Source: Oscillospiraceae bacterium
GTDB lineage: Bacteria > Bacillota > Clostridia > Oscillospirales > Oscillospiraceae
Assembly: GCA_015067835.1 (NCBI GenBank)
Contig: SVLS01000019.1
Coordinates: 1-43,188, forward strand
DNA length: 43,188 nt
Direction: 5' to 3'
Part shown: piece by piece, positions 17,401 through 24,719 of the stretch
How positions within the stretch are numbered: position 1 is the stretch's first letter
Layout of the letters: each line of letters opens with the position of its first letter
Translations under genes and position numbers: made by a program
The notes under the pieces: generated by a model
Seen by the model: only the letters and a program-made list of their open reading frames with translations
Told to the model about the DNA's origin: nothing
Databases searched by the model: none

Positions 17401-18928
17401 CTTCTTGTACACGAACGGCACCGTTGAGCGTCAACAGACTGCCGGATGCATTGGTCCGCACCCAGAAATCCATTGCCAGACCGTAGGTATCTGCGGCAAT
17501 GGCCGTTCCCTTGCTGGCATCCGCACCGGCGGTGTTCTTGGTGGCCTCATAGCTTCTGGAGAAATATGCCGGGTCGCTGACCAGATCCGCTCTGTGGCGT
17601 TCTGTCATAACCACCGCCTGCATTTTCACTGTGGTCATATAATGCACGGTAACAGAAACACCTTCCACCCGCATGTGGCGACCTGTCAAGTGTTCAAAAT
17701 CCTTCAAATAGCCTTGCTGGATATAGGCACTCTTTACATCGTTGCCCATATAGTGTGCCAAAGCAACTCTTGCACCGATACCGCTAACCGGGTATTCCAC
17801 GCCGGAAGCATTCCGGATACGGCTGGAGTTGATGTGCACAGTACGGTTTACGATTCCCTCAATTTCCGAATAGGTAACCGAACCGTTGTTGTTTTTCACC
17901 CGCTCGTAATAGCTGCGCATCGTTTCGATGTCCTGCAACAGACCGGGCGTGCTGCCGGAACCGGCCATTGCCTTGCGGAACACGGTCAAGCCCTGCAGTG
18001 ATGTGCCGGCAGGCAGAGCTTCGCCGGCAATCAGCTGATCGTAAGTATAGTTATTTGCCTCATTATAAGAGTCACCGCCCAGCTTCAGCTGCTGTGCGTT
18101 CACCAGAAGCACCATTGCTTCACCGGCCTGACGGTAAGCCCCTTCCAGATCGCACATCATTTCGTAAAGCGGCTCAATGTACTTGTCACAAATCCGTTTC
18201 TCATCCGGATAATTCTCCGCATCCAGCCGCCAGGTCATATAGTCGCCCATCAAGCCGGTGATGGAGCTCATATACGACTGGTTAGCGGTTATCGCAATAT
18301 AGCTGCTGCCTGCCAGCATATTCCGCTCATCCGCTGCTTCCATATACAGCAAAACGCGGCTGGACGACAGGTTTTCATATCGCACAGAGGAAATGGCCCG
18401 GATGCCGTATTTCATCACGGCAGGCACCACGAAAGCGCCCATCTTACCGCCGGTTCCTTCCTCCCAGTTGGTAAAGGCAAAATCGCCCTGCAGCTTTTCC
18501 ACACGGCCGTCAGGTGTATAAGCCGCGCCCCACAGAGGGCTGCCTGTTTGCAGACCGTAATCGTCCAAAATTGCGGGACGAAGCGTCAGACCTTCCAGAC
18601 CGTAGCCTTCGGACAGGTTGATCAAATTACCCCAGGTAATGTTGGCATCCTGAATGGACGTTCCGGCAGCCACAGAATCCCCGATTTTAGAGGGATCCGG
18701 GAGGGTATCATCTTCATTTCGCAGCGCAATTTCCAGGTTGCCGTTGCCGGAAATGGACATGGCAATGCCCGTTGCTTCCGGATTTTGAGCCAGAGTCACC
18801 CACGCAAAGGTAGACGCCACCATAATGACAGATGCCAGCATCAGCAATGCCACAACTGCAAGCAGCCGCTCCTTGATGGATGGTAAGCTCTTTTTCAGCT
18901 CCCGTATATATTTTTTAGATTCTGTCAT
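14459..18928 (-). CDS. giant exported fibre-type protein with Ig-like repeats
   Basis: A 1489-aa protein. A basic N-terminal stretch and a hydrophobic helix (about 22-45) end in STFAWVTLAQNPEATGI, the SipW-class export segment shared with three other operon products. The first 750 or so residues are paralogous to the 668-aa protein (shared SGNGNLEIAL, TWGNLINLS.YGL, DGRVEKL, FWVRTNASGS and LYLDGS...GTLNLQFG in the same order). The remaining 700 or so residues contain several Ig-like beta modules of about 90-110 residues (SISATIDRTEFSY, TFAESGIYTLQYLVLDG, LGSAGAYNFSYITV). No LPXTG or C-terminal membrane helix is present. The ATG at 18928 has AGGAGG eight bases upstream. It is likely a tip, adhesin or minor subunit of the structure (inference). 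Confidence 0.7.
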   Translation of the reverse strand: MTESKKYIRELKKSLPSIKERLLAVVALLMLASVIMVASTFAWVTLAQNPEATGIAMSISGNGNLEIALRNEDDTLPDPSKIGDSVAAGTSIQDANITWGNLINLSEGYGLEGLTLRPAILDDYGLQTGSPLWGAAYTPDGRVEKLQGDFAFTNWEEGTGGKMGAFVVPAVMKYGIRAISSVRYENLSSSRVLLYMEAADERNMLAGSSYIAITANQSYMSSITGLMGDYMTWRLDAENYPDEKRICDKYIEPLYEMMCDLEGAYRQAGEAMVLLVNAQQLKLGGDSYNEANNYTYDQLIAGEALPAGTSLQGLTVFRKAMAGSGSTPGLLQDIETMRSYYERVKNNNGSVTYSEIEGIVNRTVHINSSRIRNASGVEYPVSGIGARVALAHYMGNDVKSAYIQQGYLKDFEHLTGRHMRVEGVSVTVHYMTTVKMQAVVMTERHRADLVSDPAYFSRSYEATKNTAGADASKGTAIAADTYGLAMDFWVRTNASGSLLTLNGAVRVQEERVPAVGTVGGETVELYTATLMETVQNPDGSTEEIPYKVDLYAATENGATVWRNYHTNEAVEIPAGTTPNRKYDVREVVTNFEGENRVWDDNPLLTDKSTTQGNGSCYIYYADTPEAGAKSLELLKHIKVVFIDGSNRKLALASMDTEHAYVVNGKYTVPLVIAESDYSYTYTHDDGRTEVRQGIMQLNQNEATRVTAILYLDGSTLTNEQVLSTADIQGTLNLQFGTTVPLNSIEDEALADKEVSISATIDRTEFSYDTDPSLVGNLSVRVEGMEPGKVEVIFQRAINSTQGSRMQTQELTPVTGGWTGGYDFKLPGRYILRTVRLDGVEYELEEPIVVTVAGFTVSSLSCDETYILSAQTSATAGVTVTFASDEKLPGSVQGRFMNEDGGSVTVNFTKNVTQSVYTGTATFAESGIYTLQYLVLDGAYEEIDAAMQHTLEVRLGITTRVWVNRTGANFGKSLNFIFQGLEELNVEAIIIDDTDTELKSLEDVKIYYGKRGAIGTSGGLDSDMTWDAAKGRYVGKFRLGSAGAYNFSYITVGDNTINRASSAPSITAISPDPPSFESVTFPEDVVFALSGDSAANVDFEIANSAGANIEAIFTNGATTFTAVGQEGTSQTVDGVQITTWRFPITKEGSWTLQSLRSWNVYDRSGTFYSGENDASKYIIEVENDKPVAVTVVTKINISYGDDVTFGKTGENVTGAFMQSYDFYPTAGLTPNYTNAEIKQLLAGSKMYLEFQLVAGTPLTHGGFTFDGTVVPLTVTLTADANGNLTTATPAKAKVAGQYRLSKAELTVLGETTTIDLPREDMRYSVHVYSVAPSVAITAISPQNTHNACQSGTTLKSVTSSFTATRAEVYYSASTSNGLCGDTYVNYSSQPTVTITMSGFGSAKSATLTFGPFNAGKMYSASGNSGETTGFYWEANGASKRWIGYYKSKSAATDEKTPVGTVTATTLTLTVDGFDGTFTVDVPDITIYSPY

Positions 18929-18957
18929 AGCCAATACCTCCTGTGTCTATATTGCTA

Positions 18958-20154
18958 TCACACAAACGCATAATTAATAAAAAGGGGAAGCTGCATTTGA
19001 TGGCAGACAACCTCTTCAAATTTCCATTGAATCAAAATCCGGTACGTACCGGCGGTCGGTGTACCCGCCCGGCTGTCCATCGACAGCGTCAAGCGGCCGT
19101 TTTCCTGGGTTGCAGTCAACCCTGCCGGCATTTCTATTCCTTGATAGGCAAGTCCGCTGCCGGTTTTTACCAGCTGTTCCAGCTGAATATCAAAATCACA
19201 GCCGTTCCACGCCAGCGGCAATACCATATTCTTTCCCGGTGTCACCAGCAGGCATTGATTCTGCAGTCCTGCACCGGGATTTGCAGTCACCACGCCCATT
19301 GTTACCGTTTGAATGTTCTTCTCATCGTCATTTTGCCGCTGAATCTGAATGGCTGCCGTACTAGCGGAAGTCAGGCCGCAGGAAGAATAATCCAGCACCA
19401 AAAGTGTTGTTTCTGTCGCCTGACGGGGCAAGCGAAGCTGATTCCAGTCGTGCAGCTGGGCATAGGTTTCGCCGGCATCTAGGCTGTAGCGCAAGCCCTG
19501 CGCCGTTCCGTTTGTTACCGAAAATGTAAGCTGATAGGCATTTCTGTCCGTTCCGTCCAGAAGGAGAAATGCTTTTCCGTCCGCCAGATGGATGCCCTGA
19601 GACTGCTTTTTGCAGATTGTTGTCAGTTCCACCGGCATTCTGTCCGTATCCTTGGGAATTTCCGTTCCCTGGGGGAGCAGCCAGATGTAAAAATCTCCGG
19701 AGGTGTTGCCACAAATCAACCGTACGGAGGTTTTTTTCACCGTCAGCAGACTGCGGCCGGCATCGGTAAGAGAGAGAGCCAAGCTCACCGTATTGCCGGA
19801 CATAGTGGCTGTGGCGCTGACATAGTCAGATCCTTCTGCTGTAACGGTATTGGCCGCCGGGTCTTCCAGCTCAAGGTTGTAGCTTCTGCTCAGCTGCGCC
19901 ATTTGCGCCTGCGTGGGGGTGCTTTGGTATTCCGGAATGGACCAGGGTGCCAAATAGACCGTGTTGCCGCCCTGCTGTAAATAATCTCCTGTGCCGGTCT
20001 GCACCACTTGAGATGTCTGGGCAGACGGCAAAACATAATCGCTGCTTGCGGTGTTCAAATATCTGGAAAACACCGGCGTGCTTCCCGCCAAAAGGCCGAA
20101 GGTGAGGGTCAGGGACGCAAAACCGCATAGCAATCGACACCGGTTTTTTTGCAT
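18958..20154 (-). CDS. exported protein of unknown function
   Basis: A 398-aa protein with a signal segment (residues about 8-30) ending STPVFSRYLNTASSDYVL, which resembles the SipW-cognate class of signal peptides (hydrophobic core followed by aromatic/basic RY). The mature part is a Thr/Ser/Gln-rich all-beta protein with two or three possible beta-sandwich modules. No catalytic motif or anchor is seen. It has a strong GGAGGGG site, follows the 176-aa gene by 21 bases, and precedes the 1489-aa gene by 29. It may be a structural or chaperone-like partner of the exported subunits; I do not recognise the family. Confidence 0.65.
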   Translation of the reverse strand: MQKNRCRLLCGFASLTLTFGLLAGSTPVFSRYLNTASSDYVLPSAQTSQVVQTGTGDYLQQGGNTVYLAPWSIPEYQSTPTQAQMAQLSRSYNLELEDPAANTVTAEGSDYVSATATMSGNTVSLALSLTDAGRSLLTVKKTSVRLICGNTSGDFYIWLLPQGTEIPKDTDRMPVELTTICKKQSQGIHLADGKAFLLLDGTDRNAYQLTFSVTNGTAQGLRYSLDAGETYAQLHDWNQLRLPRQATETTLLVLDYSSCGLTSASTAAIQIQRQNDDEKNIQTVTMGVVTANPGAGLQNQCLLVTPGKNMVLPLAWNGCDFDIQLEQLVKTGSGLAYQGIEMPAGLTATQENGRLTLSMDSRAGTPTAGTYRILIQWKFEEVVCHQMQLPLFINYAFV

Positions 20155-20175
20155 CTGTACCCCTCCTTCCTTTTG

Positions 20176-20706
20176 TTACTGCGTTACTTTTTCCGCAATG
20201 ACACGAATCAGGCTGTCATAGCCGATGCTTGCATTGCTTTTTACACTTAGCTGATAAGTCAGCTGGCCATTGGCCTCCACCGGCCAGGTAAGCTCCTGTC
20301 CCTGGCCATCGAAAAATCGGTAAATCCAGCCCTCGCCAAAGCTTTTATAGAGGGTGCTGCCCTCCGGAATTGGCTCTGCCGCGGCTGTATACACCTGCTG
20401 TGCCTGGGTCAATGTAACCGTCAGCTTTTCCCCGGATTGAATGCCCTGGGAGGCCAACATATAAACTCTGCCGTTTTCCCGGACATCACCGGTGTTTTCC
20501 ACCGCAAATGACAAGGTGCTGGTGTTTCCCACCGTCTCCCAGGCTGTCTTTTCCTGCAGAATCAGCGTTTCTGCTTCTTCAGGGCGAAACGGCACAGTTT
20601 CTTTAAGGTTTTCCCGGAATCTTGCTTGCGTTATTCCAACGGACAATACAAGCATCGCCGCCAGCGTGCCGATTACCAGCAACGGAAAGATATTGTTTTT
20701 TTTCAT
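20176..20706 (-). CDS. small exported protein, pilin- or accessory-sized
   Basis: A 176-aa protein with an N-terminal hydrophobic segment (residues 7-27, FPLLVIGTLAAMLVLSVGIT) ending ITQARFRENLK, again a SipW-cognate-like end. The mature part of about 145 residues is predicted to be a single beta-sandwich (LSFAVENTGDVRENGRVYML, LTYQLSVKSNASIGYDSLIRV). The phrase VENTGDVRENGRVYM suggests a TasA/camelysin-like fold, in which an N-x-G turn is common, but similarity is weak. A GGAGG site precedes the ATG. It is flanked by the beta-helix and the 398-aa exported protein genes. Confidence 0.6.
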   Translation of the reverse strand: MKKNNIFPLLVIGTLAAMLVLSVGITQARFRENLKETVPFRPEEAETLILQEKTAWETVGNTSTLSFAVENTGDVRENGRVYMLASQGIQSGEKLTVTLTQAQQVYTAAAEPIPEGSTLYKSFGEGWIYRFFDGQGQELTWPVEANGQLTYQLSVKSNASIGYDSLIRVIAEKVTQ

Positions 20707-20735
20707 TTCCGCTGCCTCCTTTTACGCTATAGTCG

Positions 20736-22622
20736 TTAGGATACCACCCATTTTCCACCCGCGGTATTAACCGTGTGGCCTTCCGGAACATACTTGGACA
20801 CATCAGAGCTGAAGGTACCGCCCAAAATCTCCACAATCGCATTGGATGCATCGGGCAGGTTGACGCGCACCGCCAAGTCATTTTCACTTATAACGGTCGT
20901 CCCCGTGCCTTCGACGGTGACGGATATGCCGTAGTTATAGTTCGTTTCCAAATAAATGGCTGCTCCGGTGTCCGTACAGCCGCTTCCGTTGACTCCGGGA
21001 TACAGATTGCTGGGGTCTCCTTCACCGGTAGCGGTCACAGTGCAGTCCTTCAAATGGATATCGCCGCCCTTGACTGCAATGCCCATTTTCCCATGCAGGG
21101 TGCTGCCGGAAATGTCCAGACGGCTGTTACGCTGTGGATGGTAAATTGCCGCATCACCACCGGTGAGGGTGCTATCCAGAATCTGGATAGACGTGCCCCA
21201 GGCATCGTCATTTCCGCTGCCCCAAATTGCACCCATGTCGCCGTGCAAAGTAGACTTTTCGATGGTAATTTGAGTCATTTGCCCGGATTTCCCGCCATTA
21301 CCCTTGAGGAACATAGCGCAATCCGTTCCGGACAGGCTGCACTCGGACAGGCGCACCATGGAATCCTGACCGGAGCCTGTATGATCCGCAATCGTGATGG
21401 CATCCACCACACCGCTGACATTCACTTTATTCATAGTCAGCTCACCGTGAGATACCTTCACAGCGGTGCTTCCACTGGCATTGCTGCCTTCCAGCTTTCC
21501 TCCAAATACCGTCAGCTTGCTGCCGCCCGTTACCTGAATTGCTGGGTTTGCATCTGCCATAGAGATGGTATGCCCATTCAAATTCAGGACCGCATTATCT
21601 ATATTGTTCAGCAAAATGCTCTTGCCCTCGTTCAAATGAATGTCACCGTTGAGCTGCACCACCCCGCTGGCGGCATTGTTCAGCGCTTGCTCCAGCTCGG
21701 TCACGGTGGACACCTCTGTGGTCTCGAATTGGCCGCCCTGGGCACTGATGGTCAAACGGACGATTCCCGTCTTTTTCTCCGGTGCACTGCCCAGCGCTAC
21801 ATCAATTTCCGTTTCCTGCTGAATCTCCGCCCAATTACACAGATACAGCCAAATGCCATTGCCGTTTCCGTCCACATCCACAGGATAATAGCCGTTCACA
21901 GCCGCTGCAGTATCAATCACGCCGGGATAGCCGTCCCGGGCGGACAAATCCTGCAAAAATTCTGCAACTGTCGTGCTGCCATCCACCGTCAAAAGCTTTC
22001 CGCTGTCGCTGAAGGTGGCGGCATCCAGATTATATTCCACCGGGCGAAGGTATTCTTCCTCCGCAGTGACGCTCTGGTTGACGGTGCCCAGGAAATAGTA
22101 TCCCACCACATCGTACACCCAGGACCACATCACACGGGCATCGTTATAATACTGCTCCCGGAGAATCAGCTTGTTCTGACTGGGCACCAAATAGGAGTAG
22201 CTTTCCTTGGAATTCAGGTACACCCGCTCCATAAACTCCCCATTTTTGGTGGAAGCGGCATCTACATAGAGGTAAATCCGCTTGCTCAAATCCTCTTCCA
22301 TGGCCTTGTCAATGTGAACGCCGGCGAAAATCATATCCGTGCCGTTGTTGTTCACCTCAATGTCAATGACACCGGATTTTCCCGGTCCGGCCACAATGGC
22401 ATCGTCACCAATGTCTACCTCGCCCTGAAATCCCCAAACTGCGGTCTGGAAAATCAGATTGCTGGATTTGACCACGTTGGTGTACCAGGCAGCCGACATG
22501 GTAAACACCAGCACCAGCACCAACGCCACGGTGCTGACGGCGATTCCGCCCTGAATCATAATCTTCTTACGAAGGAGGAAAAGCTTGTTATTCGATTGTT
22601 TCCGGTTCTTCCTTATCTTCAT
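20736..22622 (-). CDS. exported right-handed beta-helix protein
   Basis: A 628-aa protein. A basic N-terminus and a hydrophobic segment (about 23-43) end in TMSAAWYTNVVKSSNLIF, a variant of the operon's SxAWxT export segment. Residues of about 50-290 are a camelysin/TasA-like beta region (GVIDIEVNNNGTDMIFAGVHI). Residues of about 310-610 are parallel beta-helix repeats (VVQLNGDIHLNEGKSILL, VLNLNGHTISM, ITIEKSTLHGDMGAIWG), the kind of fold used for binding or cleaving polysaccharides; no pectate-lyase active-site motif is evident. The ATG at 22622 has an AGGGGG site and overlaps the end of the signal peptidase gene by 35 bases, so translation is coupled to it. Confidence 0.7.
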   Translation of the reverse strand: MKIRKNRKQSNNKLFLLRKKIMIQGGIAVSTVALVLVLVFTMSAAWYTNVVKSSNLIFQTAVWGFQGEVDIGDDAIVAGPGKSGVIDIEVNNNGTDMIFAGVHIDKAMEEDLSKRIYLYVDAASTKNGEFMERVYLNSKESYSYLVPSQNKLILREQYYNDARVMWSWVYDVVGYYFLGTVNQSVTAEEEYLRPVEYNLDAATFSDSGKLLTVDGSTTVAEFLQDLSARDGYPGVIDTAAAVNGYYPVDVDGNGNGIWLYLCNWAEIQQETEIDVALGSAPEKKTGIVRLTISAQGGQFETTEVSTVTELEQALNNAASGVVQLNGDIHLNEGKSILLNNIDNAVLNLNGHTISMADANPAIQVTGGSKLTVFGGKLEGSNASGSTAVKVSHGELTMNKVNVSGVVDAITIADHTGSGQDSMVRLSECSLSGTDCAMFLKGNGGKSGQMTQITIEKSTLHGDMGAIWGSGNDDAWGTSIQILDSTLTGGDAAIYHPQRNSRLDISGSTLHGKMGIAVKGGDIHLKDCTVTATGEGDPSNLYPGVNGSGCTDTGAAIYLETNYNYGISVTVEGTGTTVISENDLAVRVNLPDASNAIVEILGGTFSSDVSKYVPEGHTVNTAGGKWVVS

Positions 22623-23319
22623 GATTCTTGGCCCCCTGCGCAAACTCCTCCAAAAGCTCCCGACGGACTCTTTCCTTCATTGCTTCGTAATCTTCCTCGT
22701 TTTGCGCATTCTTTTCGTCCTCTTGCTCCAGCTCCTGCATCACTGTATCCATTTCCTTGCGAATATTCCGGACACAAGACCTTAAAATGAATCCGGCAAC
22801 CAACAGCACCGGGAACACCACGCAGAGCAAAAATCCGACTCCGCTGGACAAAAAGCTCATGACTGCTGCCATAATATTACCTTCTTTCGTGTGCCATATT
22901 ACGCGCCCGATCAGGTTTTCCGATGAAACGAAATACCCATCGGCAATTAAATTGGCATCTCCCTTTGTTTCCAGTACGATCGCACCCTGGGAGTCTTCCA
23001 TAACATTTACCACCCGGTGGGTGATGATTTTTCCCTGGCTTCGCGGTTCTTCCGAAACGAAGCAAACCACATCGTCTGTTTCAATCTGTGAAATGGGAAC
23101 ATCCTGACTCAGCAGAAGTGAACCCACCGGGATGGTAGGCTCCATGCTTCCCGTCACAACCCGAAACATGCTAAAGCCTGCGATATTTACATATCCCTGG
23201 GTATAAACCTGCACCAGAACCACGGTGCACAGCAAAATGGCACAAACGCAGGCCAGGGTAGCCAGAGCCGAACCGATTTTCTGAGGAATGCTCTGCTGTT
23301 TTTTCATTTGCTTCGTCAT
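22588..23319 (-). CDS. signal peptidase I, SipW/ER type (first copy)
   Basis: A 243-aa membrane protease that removes signal peptides. It has the Ser/His catalytic pair of the SipW/archaeal/ER subtype: S58 in VVTGSMEPTIPVG and H101 in IITHRVVNV, where bacterial-type enzymes have lysine. Two membrane helices flank the catalytic domain (about 16-38 and 149-176). A highly charged tail of about 65 residues (E/K-rich, EEDYEAMKERVRREL) follows on what should be the cytosolic side. SipW enzymes process TasA-type exported proteins, in agreement with the cargo around it. It lies 13 bases after the 448-aa exported protein gene. The ribosome-binding site is weak (TAGGT), suggesting coupling. Confidence 0.9.
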   Translation of the reverse strand: MTKQMKKQQSIPQKIGSALATLACVCAILLCTVVLVQVYTQGYVNIAGFSMFRVVTGSMEPTIPVGSLLLSQDVPISQIETDDVVCFVSEEPRSQGKIITHRVVNVMEDSQGAIVLETKGDANLIADGYFVSSENLIGRVIWHTKEGNIMAAVMSFLSSGVGFLLCVVFPVLLVAGFILRSCVRNIRKEMDTVMQELEQEDEKNAQNEEDYEAMKERVRRELLEEFAQGAKNHEDKEEPETIE

Positions 23320-23332
23320 TGCTAATACCTAC

Positions 23333-24679
23333 TTATTTTCCGCCTGCCAGCTCCAGTCCCACGCAAAACCGAACGCTGTCTGTAAAGCCGACGCAATCCG
23401 GGTCCTGTCCTTCCAGCCAAACAAACATCCGAATCCGCTGGGGGACATTCTTTTCCAGCTCCACAATAATTGCATCCTCTGTGGCATAGCTCGTCCCCAG
23501 AGATTGCAGCTGCTCCTGCGTGACAGGATTGGACTTCAGTCCATACAAATCCGCTGTGCGGTTGATAAACTTTCCCCGCATCATATAAGGGGAAACCTGC
23601 TGCTGCAGATAATCGAAATAGAAATGCCGTTCCAGCTCCTGGGCTGACATATTCTTGGTCAGTTCACCGGTCAGGCAGGTTTGGAACATCTGCTCCAGCG
23701 TCAGACCGTACTCCTCCGGCAGCCAATGATTGCGCAGCTGCACCGTCAGACGGTCCTCCACAGAGATCGGGCTTCCGTCCTTTCCCACAGGCTTGGTGAT
23801 GGCATACTGTCCGTCAAGAATTTCTTCTCCCAGCGTGTTATAAACGGTGTTCGGATGCAAATCGCCGTTGGGCTCATAAATGGTAAACCGGTCGCCGGGC
23901 AAATCGTTGGAATAGATGCCGGGATCTTCATAATTGCCCCGCAGGCTGGAATACGCATCGGAATAATGGGCGCTTTGCAGATAGTAATGCATAGAATCGT
24001 CCCGAATGGTGTTGGTATTGGTCAAAAAACCGATGCGCACGCTTGCCGCCACCCGGTCTCCATCGTTTCCCAGCTGGAAGCCGTCCTGGGTTTGCTGAAC
24101 ATTCGGTAGTCCAATCACAAAGCTGCCGGTATCGTTGTAGCCGTCTCCGCCGGAAACACGCAGCTTATAATCTCCGCCCGGGGAAACCACCCAAAAATCC
24201 AGATAAATGTAGCTGCCCTCCCGTGCCTGCTCCAGCTGTTCCTCAGGCAGGTTGGCATAAAGCAGCGTGCTGTCGTTTATATGCTGGGTCGTGGGCTTGA
24301 TTTGACCCATCACCGCTTCGCCGGAAAGCACCTGCTCATCCATCGCGCTGTAATAGGTGGGGATGAACCAATGTCTGCCGTCCGCCGTGGATACCGGGCT
24401 GAGACCTGCAGAGGTTTTCAAATATTCGTAGCTTTTATATTGGCTGAAATTGATTTGTTCCTTGAAGGCACCGGGGTAGTGATAAACCTTTCCGTCCACC
24501 GTCTGGGTTACATCCGGGGCAATCAAAATGGTGCCGCCACCTCCGATGGCAATGGGAATGCCCTCCGCCACCGGCGAATCCGACAGCGTCAGCCACGCAT
24601 AGGAAGTCACAATCAGCGCAGTAAATGCCGCCAACATCAATGCCACAGCCGCTATTAACTTGGTATACTTTTTGCTCAT
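23333..24679 (-). CDS. exported protein with SYAWLT export segment and WLEGQD motif
   Basis: A 448-aa protein. The hydrophobic segment (about 8-28) ends ALIVTSYAWLTLSDSPVAEGI, followed by a glycine-rich AIGGGGTILI strand. The C-terminus carries QRIRMFVWLEGQDPDCVGF and ends in a beta strand. Both elements recur in the 325-aa protein, and the C-terminal motif recurs in the 348-aa protein, so these form a family of exported subunits. It has no C-terminal anchor, and no enzyme motifs are seen. It sits between the signal peptidase gene and the coiled-coil gene. A role as a subunit or assembly base of the surface structure is inference. Confidence 0.7.
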   Translation of the reverse strand: MSKKYTKLIAAVALMLAAFTALIVTSYAWLTLSDSPVAEGIPIAIGGGGTILIAPDVTQTVDGKVYHYPGAFKEQINFSQYKSYEYLKTSAGLSPVSTADGRHWFIPTYYSAMDEQVLSGEAVMGQIKPTTQHINDSTLLYANLPEEQLEQAREGSYIYLDFWVVSPGGDYKLRVSGGDGYNDTGSFVIGLPNVQQTQDGFQLGNDGDRVAASVRIGFLTNTNTIRDDSMHYYLQSAHYSDAYSSLRGNYEDPGIYSNDLPGDRFTIYEPNGDLHPNTVYNTLGEEILDGQYAITKPVGKDGSPISVEDRLTVQLRNHWLPEEYGLTLEQMFQTCLTGELTKNMSAQELERHFYFDYLQQQVSPYMMRGKFINRTADLYGLKSNPVTQEQLQSLGTSYATEDAIIVELEKNVPQRIRMFVWLEGQDPDCVGFTDSVRFCVGLELAGGK

Positions 24680-24719
24680 TTTGATAGCCTCGGTCTGTTG
24701 GAATGGATGTTATTGCATG

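Noticed and set aside
15542..18001. Long open frame on the plus strand opposite the 1489-aa gene (about 819 codons), and similar ones at 37153-39270 and 39568-41538
   Set aside because: They lie wholly inside genes with ribosome-binding sites and signal peptides on the other strand; their His/Gln-rich low-quality translations are typical shadows.
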